Shown here one piece after another: positions 1 to 8,283 of a DNA stretch of 64,000 nt (its first letter is position 1; each line of letters opens with the position of its first letter). The notes beneath the pieces are model-generated. The model was not told where the DNA came from, did no database searches, and was given only the letters and a program-made list of their open reading frames with translations. Position numbers and translations under genes: made by a program. Source of the DNA: Xanthomarina arctica (lineage in GTDB: Bacteria > Bacteroidota > Bacteroidia > Flavobacteriales > Flavobacteriaceae); the NCBI RefSeq assembly GCF_014638915.1, contig NZ_BMFQ01000003.1, forward strand, positions 62,001 through 126,000, given 5' to 3'.

Positions 1-219
1 TAACGTATCTCCTTCTTTAACTTCAGAATGCAAACCAACATCAACCCTCGTTACATAACCACTAACCATAGGAGCCAAAGATAAATTCAATCCTTGGACA
101 CGAGCCTGATTAGTTGAAGGCGTAAACCTACTACCCATCACATTAAACAGCATGATAACAAACGTTAAAACAACAACTATGATGCTTATTTTTTTTGCTG
201 AACCTTTATTTGCTCCCAT
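1..219 (-). CDS. HlyD/EmrA-family membrane fusion protein (N-terminal part, cut by window edge)
   Basis: Only the first 73 codons are in the window; the gene continues to the left. The N-terminus is basic, followed by one hydrophobic segment (about residues 10-27, rich in I, V, L and F). Next comes the start of a biotinyl-lipoyl hairpin (APMVSGYVTRVDV, then EVKEGDTL), the usual beginning of HlyD/EmrA periplasmic adaptors. Such proteins sit in the inner membrane and link a transporter to an outer-membrane channel. The ATG shares its A with the TAA of the upstream ion-channel gene (TAATG), so the two are translationally coupled. The transporter partner is not visible here. Confidence 0.8.
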   Translation of the reverse strand, partial: MGANKGSAKKISIIVVVLTFVIMLFNVMGSRFTPSTNQARVQGLNLSLAPMVSGYVTRVDVGLHSEVKEGDTL

Positions 220-659
220 TAATTTGAATTTTGATTTTTGTAAATTTGTTGTATTAAAGAATACATCATGGCTGTGGACCAGCCAATTAACATAATGCCA
301 TTAATAGCCTCAATACCTGATAATATACGCCAATTGTCTGTTAAGGTTAAATCTCCATAACCTAATGATGTAAAGGTAACCATAGAAAAATACCATGCTT
401 CCGAAACACCTGAAAATAACTCCCTAGTTTCAGGAATAAGCATATAAGTAAATGCCCAAAGCCAAGTTTGTAAAAAATGTAAGATGGAAAAAAATAAAAA
501 TGACGTTATTAATAATCGTAAAGCAACCTTTGAATGGTCAAATTTATTTCTATTCTCAAATGAAGGTATTATTTTTTTAAGCCACATTACATTGCCATAA
601 GCCTGAATAACCACACTTATTATTATAATTAGGCTTCCTATTAATAGAGATAAAATCAT
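219..659 (-). CDS. Two-TM potassium-channel-like (Ion_trans_2) protein
   Basis: 146 residues. A hydrophobic N-terminal helix is followed by a second TM segment (about 48-70), a pore region with TSLGYGDL (about 97-104) and a final TM helix. The GYGD motif is the K+ selectivity-filter signature, preceded by the usual pore helix. There is no cytoplasmic RCK or cyclic-nucleotide domain, so this is a minimal channel. It overlaps the downstream HlyD-like gene by one base, which suggests co-expression. The family and the filter are clear; ion specificity and gating are inferred. An AT-rich stretch of about 290 bp upstream holds no other supported gene. Confidence 0.8.
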   Translation of the reverse strand: MILSLLIGSLIIIISVVIQAYGNVMWLKKIIPSFENRNKFDHSKVALRLLITSFLFFSILHFLQTWLWAFTYMLIPETRELFSGVSEAWYFSMVTFTSLGYGDLTLTDNWRILSGIEAINGIMLIGWSTAMMYSLIQQIYKNQNSN

Positions 660-900
660 TTTGTTCTAGAGTAATTATCACAAAGAAAACAAAAATAATA
701 ACTTCGAATACCCTAAACACATAAAATACAATGGAATGTATTCTGCTTTTTAATTTTAGATGAAATATAATTCAATTCCTAAAATCAAGAATAAAATAAT
801 TAAACAACTAAAAATCATTAACATACGTTTTCTAAATGAAGTAATTTGTGATATTACCATTTAAACAACGTATTATGAAAGCAAAAGATTTAGAAATTAA

Positions 901-926
901 AAATGCTCACTTTTCAATGAGCATTT
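901..926 (-). terminator. Hairpin terminator downstream of the DUF4870 gene
   Basis: Perfect 9-bp stem (AAATGCTCA/TGAGCATTT) with an 8-nt loop, followed on the minus strand by a T-rich run. It lies 26 bp past the stop of the 952-1290 gene, the right place for an intrinsic terminator. Confidence 0.65.
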
Positions 927-951
927 TCAGTTTACCTTTATTTATAAATTT

Positions 952-1290
952 TTAACTAATAAAATTAAATGATAAAGGGTATGTTGGTGATTCGCCATTA
1001 TTGGCTTTTATTGCATTGATAATTGGAAAAATTAAAGAAATAAATCCGATAACAATTAAACCTACAATGCCTAATCCAAGTAATAAAATAGCCGGAACAC
1101 AAATGATGGCATAAATAAGCATGCTTAACTGAAAGTTAATAATTTGCTTGCCTTGTTGGTCCATTTCAAAAACTTTATCTTTTTGAGTAGACCACAAAAT
1201 TAGTGGGACAATAAGTCCTCCAAATCCTGTAATAAAAGTCAATAGCTGACTTAAATGTGTGATAACGATTAATTGATTGTCTTTTCTCAT
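952..1290 (-). CDS. DUF4870 domain membrane protein
   Basis: 112 residues with three hydrophobic segments (about 16-34, 54-72 and 74-91). The pattern matches small DUF4870 proteins: an N-terminal HLSQLLTFITGFGGLIVPL segment, the KIINFQLS linker and a final two-helix bundle ending in an IxAIKANNGE-like turn. Such proteins are widespread in Bacteroidota and their function is unknown. It stands alone, followed by a hairpin terminator. No promoter with a good TAnnTTTG element was found just upstream. Confidence 0.75.
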   Translation of the reverse strand: MRKDNQLIVITHLSQLLTFITGFGGLIVPLILWSTQKDKVFEMDQQGKQIINFQLSMLIYAIICVPAILLLGLGIVGLIVIGFISLIFPIINAIKANNGESPTYPLSFNFIS

Positions 1291-1372
1291 GATGGTTAAT
1301 TTTAATTGATTGATGTGCTTATAAGACGATCAAAATGTTAAAATGTTACACCTTAAGCTAGAATAACTTCAA

Positions 1373-1582
1373 TTATTTAACAGAACAACCTACACCTTCC
1401 TTTTTAATACCTAATTTTACTAAAATGGTTTCCAATAAACACCATTTAGTAAAGGCAGATTGGATTAGATTTATTCCTATAAATACTGTAAACCACATCC
1501 AATTTTGATTGACGTAAACAGTTAACACAACGCTTAAAAGCACCATGACACCTACTATGATTCTAAAATATGTATTTAACAT
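1373..1582 (-). CDS. DUF2892 (YgaP-type) inner-membrane protein
   Basis: 69 residues, two hydrophobic helices separated by WMWFTVF, ending in a charged tail with CSVK. Size and helix pattern match DUF2892, the membrane module also found C-terminal to rhodanese in YgaP. It lies 18 bp downstream of the 1601-1906 gene and at the tail of the RND efflux operon. DUF2892 proteins often sit with rhodaneses and sulfur genes, which fits the sulfur-type regulatory site found at the head of this operon. Family assignment is from sequence pattern; role unknown. Confidence 0.7.
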   Translation of the reverse strand: MLNTYFRIIVGVMVLLSVVLTVYVNQNWMWFTVFIGINLIQSAFTKWCLLETILVKLGIKKEGVGCSVK

Positions 1583-1600
1583 TTTTATTTATTTTTAAGT

Positions 1601-1906
1601 TTAAATATACTTTTCTATTGGAACAACAACCGCCTTTATAGGATTGTTCGTTTCTAGACTCGCGTTAAATTCTTTTATTAAGCTGAACAAAACATCAATG
1701 TTAGAGTCTTCTGTAAAAGAAAAAAACAAACTAGATTCGTTCCCTCCTTTTTCACCTGAAAACCAATTGGAAGCCATTAATACAGAAGAGCCATTTTTAT
1801 AACCATCAATATCTGAGCTACTAAAGTTTTCAATATTGGCGTTTTTAAAGAGTTTCAAAACATCTTTTTGAAATTCTTCCACTGCTGTAACTATTACTAA
1901 TTTCAT
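1601..1906 (-). CDS. Small soluble alpha/beta protein, possibly PII-like
   Basis: 101 residues with no signal peptide or TM segment. It begins with a beta strand (MKLVIVTAVEE) and ends with a second strand near KAVVVPIEKYI. The order (strand, helix, strands, helix about 72-87, strand) suggests a ferredoxin-like/PII-like fold. The centre (SNWFSGEKGGNESSLFFSF) is Gly/Ser-rich and loop-like. It follows the RND pump gene across a 105-bp spacer that carries a palindrome and precedes the DUF2892 gene. PII-like proteins are known beside transporters as sensors, but that role here is inferred from position and fold guess only. Confidence 0.45.
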   Translation of the reverse strand: MKLVIVTAVEEFQKDVLKLFKNANIENFSSSDIDGYKNGSSVLMASNWFSGEKGGNESSLFFSFTEDSNIDVLFSLIKEFNASLETNNPIKAVVVPIEKYI

Positions 1907-1924
1907 TTTTTTTAATTTTTATTT

Positions 1925-1994
1925 CCCGCAGATTTCGCTGATAATCGCAGATTTTTACTAACTTTTTTCTGCGTTAATTTGCGAAATCTGCGGG
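1925..1994. repeat. Long imperfect palindrome between efflux genes
   Basis: CCCGCAGATTTCGC (1925-1938) is the exact reverse complement of GCGAAATCTGCGGG (1981-1994). An inner CGCAGA/TCTGCG pair extends the fold into a cruciform or hairpin of about 70 bp. It fills most of the spacer between the RND gene and the small protein downstream and is unusually GC-rich for this genome. It could be a REP-like element, an mRNA-stabilising hairpin or an attenuator. Confidence 0.7.
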
Positions 1995-2011
1995 ACAATT
2001 ATCAATTGCTT

Positions 2012-5000
2012 TTACTTATAATTCTTTTTTTCAATCATATAATACACAAGTGGCACCACCAATAAAGTTAAGACTGTAGAGACAATAGTTCCTCCCATAA
2101 GCGAGATAGCCAAACCTTGAAAAATAGGGTCAAATAAAATCACGAAAGCTCCAATAACAACCGTTCCAGCTGTTAATAAAATAGGTGTCGTTCTTACCGC
2201 TCCAGCTTCAATAGCAGCTTGTTTTAAGGGTATACCTTCTGATGTTCTTATATTAATAAAATCAATTAGTAGCACCGAGTTTCTAACCATAATTCCAGCT
2301 AAAGCAATCATTCCAATAAAAGATGTTGCCGTAAAAAATGCTCCCATAATCCAGTGACCTAATATGATTCCTATTAAGGATAATGGTATGGCAACCATCA
2401 TGACAATTGGGGCTTTAAAGTTTTGAAACCAGCCAACAATTAAGATATAAATTAGAATAATAGCTCCTAAAAAAGCAATTCCTAAATCTCTAAATACTTC
2501 TAAGGTTATTTGCCATTCTCCATCCCATTTTACAGTATAATTATCTTCAAAATCTGGTTGTCCTAAATACATTTCATTTAATTCATAACCTTGAGGCAAC
2601 GGAATTTCTTTTAGTTTATCTTCCATTCCTAAAATAGCATAAGCAGGACTTTCTAGCTCTCCAGCCATATCAGCCAATACGTAAACGACGCGTTTCTGAT
2701 TTTTACGATAAATACTTTTGGCACTTGTGGTTTCATGAATAGTTATTAAATCGGCAATAGGAACCAAATTCCCTTGATTAGATTTCACTTTTAATTGAGA
2801 GATATCTGAAAGTGTTGATTTCTCTTTTTCATCTAAAGCCAATACCAAACCTACTTGGTTAACAGCATCTTCATCATATAACGTAGTAACAGCTCTGTTA
2901 GATAAGGCCATATTCATGGTATAAGCAATTTGCTGAGGAGCAACACCATACAACATCGCTTTTTCTTTATTAATATCGAATTGGTATTCCGTTTGATCGC
3001 TTTCTACCATCCAATCAATATCTACCACATCATCTGTGTTTTTTAAGATGGTTTGAATGCTATTTGCTATTTTAATTTGCTCATTATAATCAGGTCCATA
3101 AACCTCAGCAACAATAGTTGACAATACTGGAGGTCCAGGTGGTACCTCCACCAATTTTACATTGGCATTGTATTTTGAAGCAATTTTTTGAATTTCTGGA
3201 CGCAATAATTTTGCAATGTCATGACTTTGAGCACTTCTTTCTCCTTTATCTATTAAATTCACTTGAATATCGGCCATATTACTTCCTCCACGCAAATCGT
3301 AATGTCTTACTAAGCCGTTAAAAGTTATTGGTGCTGATGTTCCAACATAATTCTGATAATTCACCACTTCTGGACGCGTAGATAAATATTGTGAAATCTC
3401 TTGAACAACAACTCCAGTTCGTTCTAAGGTGGTTCCTTCTGGCATGTCAATGACTACTTGAAACTCGTTTTTATTATCGAAAGGCAACATTTTTACTGCA
3501 ACTGATTGTGTAAAAAACAGTACCATCGTAGCCAATAAGATAACAAAAGTTCCTCCTAGAAATAACCAACGCTTGGTTTTATTTTCCAACAAAGGTCTTT
3601 CAAACTTATTGTAAACTTTATATATAAGGGTTTCTTCTAAGGGTTTTTCTACTTTTTCTGGTTGCCCCTTTTTGTCTTTCTCTCTCAAGAAAATATAACC
3701 CAAATAAGGTGTAATAGTTAAGGCTACAAAAAGAGATAGTATCATTGCTATAGAAGCACCAATTGGCATTGGAGCCATATATGGTCCCATTAAACCTGAT
3801 ACAAATGCCATAGGTAGTACCGAAGCTATAACCGTAAATGTGGCTAAAATAGTTGGGTTTCCTACTTCATTAATAGCGTATAAAGCGGCTTGCTTAAAAG
3901 GCAAACGTTTCATTTTAAAATGCCTATGCATATTTTCAGCAATAATAATGGAATCGTCTACTACAATACCTGTTACAAATACCAATGCGAATAAAGTAAT
4001 ACGGTTAAGCGTATAATCCATCATATAATAGCTCAATAAAGTTAGAGCAAAGGTAATTGGCACGGATAAAAACACGACCAAACCACCACGCCACCCCATG
4101 GCAAGCATCACAACAAGCGTTACAGCAAAAATGGATCCTATTAAGTGCCATAATAGTTCTGATACTTTATGAGATGCGGTTTCACCATAGTTTCTAGTTA
4201 TTTCCACATGAACATCGTCTGGAATTAAAGTGCTACGTAAATGTTCCACTTTATCCAAAATGACTTCCGAAATTTTCATGGCATCTGCACCTTTTCTTTT
4301 AGCTACAGAAATAGTAACAGCTGGATATTCAGATTTGTAATCTGCCGACTTAATACTTCCTTTTCCAAATCCTAAACTTACGTAGTCTTTTGGTTGTTCG
4401 GGACCATCCAAGATGGTTGCTATTTGCTTTAAATAAATGGGTTGATTTTGTTGCACACCAACTACTAGATTCTCAACATCTGTAACAGTCTCTAAAAACT
4501 TTCCAGTGTTTATAAGAAATTCTGTATCGTTTTTATCAAAACTCCCTGCACTTAATTGTGTGTTATTGGCTTTGATCATTTCGGAAACCGAAAGAAAATC
4601 TAATCCACTTGAAGCTAATTTATCTTTATCTAAAACCACACGTAATTGACGGTTTCTTCCACCAATTTTATGGGTAATCGACACATCATTTATTTTTTTA
4701 ATTTCACTCTCCAATTCTAGCGCCATTTGACCCAACTGATAATCGTCATAATTCTCACTCCATAAAGTTAAGCCTAGCATTGGCACATCGTCAATAGCAC
4801 GTGTTTTCACCAAAGGAAAAGTAACTCCTTCTGGCATTTGATCCATGTGCTTATTGATTTCGTTATAAAGTTTTACAAACGAACGCTCAATATCTTCACC
4901 AACATAAAACTGAACGATAACCATCCCTTGCTCCTTCATAGAAGTTGAATACACATATTCCACCCCTTTAATATTAGAGATCAATTTCTCTAAGGGCTTG

Positions 5001-5206
5001 ATAACTCTAGACTCAACTTCCGTTGGACTTGCTCCTGGATATCCAACAAATATATCGGCCATGGGCACATCTATTTGTGGTTCTTCTTCCCTAGGAATTA
5101 AAAACGAACTGTATACACCAACAACCATAAATACAATCATTAAAAGCACTGTTAGCTTAGATTGCATAAAGATTTTTGCGATTTTTCCTGCGATACCTTC
5201 TTTCAT
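2012..5206 (-). CDS. RND-family efflux permease
   Basis: 1064 residues, the usual RND length. An N-terminal TM helix (about 15-34) is followed by a large periplasmic loop, a TM bundle (about 340-560), a second TM helix near 550, a second periplasmic loop and a final TM bundle (about 880-1060). The TM4 region holds VVDDSIIIAEN (about 412-422) with the paired aspartates of the proton relay, as in AcrB/HAE-type pumps rather than the metal-exporting CzcA pattern. It is the third gene of a TolC-adaptor-pump operon; a 161-bp spacer with a REP-like palindrome separates it from the adaptor gene. The operon promoter carries the GTAAC-type site shared with sulfide genes, so export of a sulfur or thiol compound is a reasonable but untested guess. 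Confidence 0.92.
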   Translation of the reverse strand: MKEGIAGKIAKIFMQSKLTVLLMIVFMVVGVYSSFLIPREEEPQIDVPMADIFVGYPGASPTEVESRVIKPLEKLISNIKGVEYVYSTSMKEQGMVIVQFYVGEDIERSFVKLYNEINKHMDQMPEGVTFPLVKTRAIDDVPMLGLTLWSENYDDYQLGQMALELESEIKKINDVSITHKIGGRNRQLRVVLDKDKLASSGLDFLSVSEMIKANNTQLSAGSFDKNDTEFLINTGKFLETVTDVENLVVGVQQNQPIYLKQIATILDGPEQPKDYVSLGFGKGSIKSADYKSEYPAVTISVAKRKGADAMKISEVILDKVEHLRSTLIPDDVHVEITRNYGETASHKVSELLWHLIGSIFAVTLVVMLAMGWRGGLVVFLSVPITFALTLLSYYMMDYTLNRITLFALVFVTGIVVDDSIIIAENMHRHFKMKRLPFKQAALYAINEVGNPTILATFTVIASVLPMAFVSGLMGPYMAPMPIGASIAMILSLFVALTITPYLGYIFLREKDKKGQPEKVEKPLEETLIYKVYNKFERPLLENKTKRWLFLGGTFVILLATMVLFFTQSVAVKMLPFDNKNEFQVVIDMPEGTTLERTGVVVQEISQYLSTRPEVVNYQNYVGTSAPITFNGLVRHYDLRGGSNMADIQVNLIDKGERSAQSHDIAKLLRPEIQKIASKYNANVKLVEVPPGPPVLSTIVAEVYGPDYNEQIKIANSIQTILKNTDDVVDIDWMVESDQTEYQFDINKEKAMLYGVAPQQIAYTMNMALSNRAVTTLYDEDAVNQVGLVLALDEKEKSTLSDISQLKVKSNQGNLVPIADLITIHETTSAKSIYRKNQKRVVYVLADMAGELESPAYAILGMEDKLKEIPLPQGYELNEMYLGQPDFEDNYTVKWDGEWQITLEVFRDLGIAFLGAIILIYILIVGWFQNFKAPIVMMVAIPLSLIGIILGHWIMGAFFTATSFIGMIALAGIMVRNSVLLIDFINIRTSEGIPLKQAAIEAGAVRTTPILLTAGTVVIGAFVILFDPIFQGLAISLMGGTIVSTVLTLLVVPLVYYMIEKKNYK

Positions 5207-5224
5207 TTGAATTATTTTTTTTTC

Positions 5225-5244
5225 ATTCCCACGAAGGTGGGAAT
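5225..5244. repeat. REP-like palindrome (GGGAATCTC family)
   Basis: ATTCCCAC-gaag-GTGGGAAT, a perfect 8-bp stem followed by CTC. It is the same type as the element at 52151-52170. A second repeat-like stretch (CCTGAATCAAGTTCAG, from about 5309) lies in the same spacer between adaptor and pump genes. These look like dispersed REP-type sequences, not gene-specific operators. Confidence 0.65.
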
Positions 5245-5367
5245 CTCAATATTATATTTTTTTATTATGAGCGTTACTTATTACTCATACTTGTGAGGTG
5301 TTTTTATCCTGAATCAAGTTCAGCACAGGCCTTGAATGTATAATCTCAAAACTGGAACTGAGACAGT

Positions 5368-6447
5368 TTACTGAACACTTACTTTAGCTCCATTAAACAG
5401 TTTTCCTTCAGATGAGACAATATATCCTTCATCTGCTGATAAACCTGATAAAACTTCAACTTGATCTCCATAAGTTCTACCTAAACGCAACCAGCGTAAC
5501 ATAGCTGTATTGCTTTGACTCACTGTGTAAACACCAGATAATTGTCCGTTTGTTATTAGTACTTCTGTAGGGATTAAAACGATTTCTGAAGTCGATTTTT
5601 TTTCAATAGGAAATTGTACAGTTGTAAACATGCCAGATAGGATATTGGTATCCGTTTTATCTAAAGCTATTTTTACTAAGTATTGACCTCCCGTATTTTT
5701 AGCCGAAGTACTTACCTCTGTAACTTTACCCTTTAAGATTTTATTTATCGCTTTTACAGAAACATCAACAGCAATGCCGTTTCTAATTTCTGAAATTTCA
5801 GTTTCTGGCACCATGGCCATGACTTCAAAATTACCTGGAGCTTCAACTGAAATTAGAGGTTGTCCTGGGTTTGCCATATCCCCTTCTCTTACCGTTTTTG
5901 AAGTAATTACACCACTAAAAGGTGCCGTAATATTTGAATAAGCAAATTGCGCATTCACCTCATTTTTCATTTGCTTTGCACCTTCCAAACGAGCTTTTGC
6001 CATTTCGTAGTTTGCAGTTATATCGTCTAACTCTTTTTGAGATGCGCTATTATCGGCATACAGACTTTTAAAACGGTTATAGTCTTTTTGTGCATTGTTA
6101 AAAGCAACGGTAGCTTCAGTAATACCAGCATCTACTTGAGCTCTTTTAGCTTGTAAATCGGCATTATTAATGGATATAAGTAATTGTCCTTTCTTTACTT
6201 TATCTCCAACTTTTACATGCACTTTAGTTACATAACCCATCATTCTAGTGCTTAAATCTGCACTATTAACCGATTGGATTTTACCACTAACAGCTAAAAA
6301 TGGACTATTATTTGCTTCAGTAATTTGATTAACCTGTACTTGAATTGCAGGAGAATTATCTACTATTGCTTTTTTTTCATCATTACCACAACTCGTTATA
6401 AATATAGATGCTGTAGTTAGGCTTAATAGGTATATATACTTTTTCAT
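5368..6447 (-). CDS. RND efflux periplasmic adaptor (membrane fusion lipoprotein)
   Basis: 359 residues. The N-terminal signal ends in a lipobox (FITSC, Cys20), so the mature protein is probably lipid-anchored. It then follows the adaptor order: lipoyl half (DLSTRMMGYVTKVHVKVGD), an alpha-helical coiled hairpin (about 100-165), the second lipoyl half (NITAPFSGVITSKTVREGD), a beta-barrel and a membrane-proximal domain. It bridges the inner-membrane RND pump and the TolC channel. The gene starts 7 bp after the TolC-family stop, so it is the second gene of the operon. Confidence 0.92.
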   Translation of the reverse strand: MKKYIYLLSLTTASIFITSCGNDEKKAIVDNSPAIQVQVNQITEANNSPFLAVSGKIQSVNSADLSTRMMGYVTKVHVKVGDKVKKGQLLISINNADLQAKRAQVDAGITEATVAFNNAQKDYNRFKSLYADNSASQKELDDITANYEMAKARLEGAKQMKNEVNAQFAYSNITAPFSGVITSKTVREGDMANPGQPLISVEAPGNFEVMAMVPETEISEIRNGIAVDVSVKAINKILKGKVTEVSTSAKNTGGQYLVKIALDKTDTNILSGMFTTVQFPIEKKSTSEIVLIPTEVLITNGQLSGVYTVSQSNTAMLRWLRLGRTYGDQVEVLSGLSADEGYIVSSEGKLFNGAKVSVQ

Positions 6448-6454
6448 TTTAAAA

Positions 6455-7768
6455 TTATCCTTTAGTTAAAAATTGTAAATAAGCTTGTGCGTAATTGTAT
6501 TCAAATATGGTTTGATAATATTCTAATTGCTTTTGCGAATATTGGGTTTCGGCTAACAGCAAATCGGTTGTTTTTTCCAAACCTTGTTCGTATCTATTTG
6601 TTCTAATTCTTAAGGACTCTTCAGATTGTTCTAGAGATAACTTTGTTAAAGTCAGTCTATTTTCAGCATCAGTTAACATCCGTTTTGCTTTGTTTAATTC
6701 TAATTGGTTTTGAGATACATATTGTTCATATTGCAATTTAGATTTATCGAAAGCGGCTTTACTTTTTTGAGACTTCCCAAAACGTTTGCTTCCGTCTAAA
6801 ATGGTCCAACTTAATTGGGCTCCAAAAATATAACCACTAGCATCACCTTGAAAAATTTGATCATCATAAAGTTCATAACTCCCAAAAGCATTTAGTGTTG
6901 GTAAAAACGACATGTTATCTGCTTTATTCATGGATTCGTAAGCATTTGAAGCTAACATCATGGCTTTGATGTCTGATCGGTTTTCTGAAATAGTTTCAGA
7001 ATTCATCATATTAAGACTTTCCATTTGTAAACTATCTGACGGCTTATATATCACATCGCTAGTTTCATTCATTAAAAATGACAAATAATTTGAGGCATTC
7101 TCAACATTGCTTTTAGCTGTTTGAAGTTGGTTCTTAACTTCATTCACACGAACTTCAACAGATAATACATCTGCTCTTTGAAGATAGCCTTGTTTAAAAC
7201 TATTGTCTGCTAACTTTTTATTTTCATTAGCCGTTTCCAAAGCTTTCCCCATGACGTCAATCCCTTTATAAGCTAATTGCAATTGCATGTATGCTTTTTC
7301 AACTTCAAAAGCATAAAAATCTGAAGTACGTTCTATTTGCAAGGCTTGAGCTTCCATTTTAGATTTAGCGGCTTTACGTTGATACATACCATCTACATTT
7401 ATTAGTGGTTGTTGGATTTCAAAACGTGTCGCAAAATTTTCTACTTGTCCTGGATTATTTAATAATTCAGGATTAAAATCTGAAGCTGTTAAAATTCCCT
7501 GATTTAGTTTAGAACCAAAAGCCATCAATGGATTGGTTGTTGCCATTCCTGTATGAGAAGCAGTAATGTTTGGTAAAAACACAGCATTGGTTTGCTTAAA
7601 ATCTGCTTTAGCTTCTAAGTATTCTTGTTCAGAAATTTTAATAGCTCTATTTTCTTCTGAAACTTTAGTCAAGACTTCAGCTTTTGTAATAGGCAGTACT
7701 TGTTGCGCCTGAACAACTAAGGTTGCAATTAAAAAACTTAAGCTTATGATGTATGTCTGCTTTTTCAT
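6455..7768 (-). CDS. TolC-family outer-membrane efflux protein
   Basis: 437 residues with a cleavable signal peptide (hydrophobic about 6-20, ending VVQAQ). It carries the two repeated coiled-coil outer-membrane-efflux units of TolC proteins, with long helices rich in Q, E, K and N and the expected LxxAxxQYxxxxLEYYQ pattern near the C-terminus. First gene of the three-gene efflux operon. Its promoter has a GTAAC-N4-GTTAC-like box 22 bp upstream of a perfect TAAATTTG element, linking pump expression to the regulator also predicted for the sulfide genes. Confidence 0.93.
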   Translation of the reverse strand: MKKQTYIISLSFLIATLVVQAQQVLPITKAEVLTKVSEENRAIKISEQEYLEAKADFKQTNAVFLPNITASHTGMATTNPLMAFGSKLNQGILTASDFNPELLNNPGQVENFATRFEIQQPLINVDGMYQRKAAKSKMEAQALQIERTSDFYAFEVEKAYMQLQLAYKGIDVMGKALETANENKKLADNSFKQGYLQRADVLSVEVRVNEVKNQLQTAKSNVENASNYLSFLMNETSDVIYKPSDSLQMESLNMMNSETISENRSDIKAMMLASNAYESMNKADNMSFLPTLNAFGSYELYDDQIFQGDASGYIFGAQLSWTILDGSKRFGKSQKSKAAFDKSKLQYEQYVSQNQLELNKAKRMLTDAENRLTLTKLSLEQSEESLRIRTNRYEQGLEKTTDLLLAETQYSQKQLEYYQTIFEYNYAQAYLQFLTKG

Positions 7769-7789
7769 TTATTATCATATTTATTACTG

Positions 7790-7833
7790 CAAATTTATGT
7801 TTATAAAACATGCTGGTCAGTAACATAAGTTAC
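7790..7833 (-). promoter_or_regulatory. Efflux-operon promoter with Crp/Fnr-type box
   Basis: On the minus strand the box GTAACTTATGTTAC (7820-7833) is followed after exactly 22 bp by TAAATTTG (7790-7797), a perfect match to the Bacteroidota -7 consensus TAnnTTTG. The start codon is 51 bp from the box. The box would be centred near -41, the class II activator position of Crp/Fnr proteins. Confidence 0.75.
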
Positions 7834-7840
7834 CAAAGAG

Positions 7841-7870
7841 AAAGGCACTCTTTATACAAAGAATGCCTTT
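7841..7870. terminator. Hairpin in the divergent pncB/efflux spacer
   Basis: Stem AAAGGCA/TGCCTTT extended by TCTTT/AAAGA around an ATAC loop. It is shaped like a terminator but lies between two divergently transcribed units. The simplest reading is that it once ended, or still ends, transcription of the micro-gene remnant at 7922-8005. Confidence 0.5.
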
Positions 7871-7921
7871 ACAAACCAACCAAAAATCACTGACAATAAA
7901 TTTGTCAGTTTACTTTACGCA

Positions 7922-8005
7922 TTACTCCATGTCCTCAACAACAATGACTAAAACCTCAAAACTTAAGTATATAAATTTGAAGAAATAGCTAGTAGGATTC
8001 ATCAT
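7922..8005 (-). pseudogene. Decayed copy of the 45-residue micro-protein gene
   Basis: Minus-strand reading gives a 27-residue frame beginning MMNP and containing FFKFIYLS, clearly related to the intact micro-gene at 10431-10568. The homology continues upstream at DNA level (to about 8037), but one base is missing there, so the N-terminal part is out of frame, and the ATG of the other copy corresponds to TTG here. The GHGGTR-type tail is also lost (it reads VVEDME and stops). Either a pseudogene or a shortened peptide starting at the internal ATG ATG. The rest of the 7769-8283 spacer holds the two regulatory sites and the hairpin listed here. Confidence 0.55.
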
Positions 8006-8143
8006 TTTAGATTGTTGACATTTGAGAAGCGCTGTATCAAAACACTATGCTTATTTCTCTTTAAACCAACACTTATAAATTCATTAAAATGGAACAAAAA
8101 CCACTTTATACAACAAAAATAAATCAATATATAATAACACTTA

Positions 8144-8186
8144 GTAACTAATGTTACTTAACAAAAATGAATTCTAATTAAATCTG
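8144..8186 (+). promoter_or_regulatory. Possible GTAAC-type box upstream of pncB
   Basis: GTAACTAATGTTAC (8144-8157) is a perfect-arm match to the box found at the sulfide genes. The best -7 candidate, TAAATCTG (8179-8186), is 21 bp downstream and has one mismatch to TAnnTTTG. The start codon is 126 bp away. Weaker than the other five promoters. Confidence 0.45.
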
Positions 8187-8283
8187 CTATTTTAATAAAC
8201 AAACACAATATTTCTTTTATCATTCCTTCTCGAATGACAAAATATCCTTAAATTTATTCATATTATTTTTTTTTAAAATTCTT

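Noticed and set aside
875-955. 26-codon plus-strand frame starting MKAKDLEIK
   Set aside because: It runs through the terminator hairpin at 901-926 and overlaps the DUF4870 stop; likely chance.
2012-5206. Reading the RND pump as a CusA/CzcA heavy-metal exporter
   Set aside because: The TM4 motif VVDDSIIIAEN and lack of metal-site Met clusters fit the AcrB-like type better.
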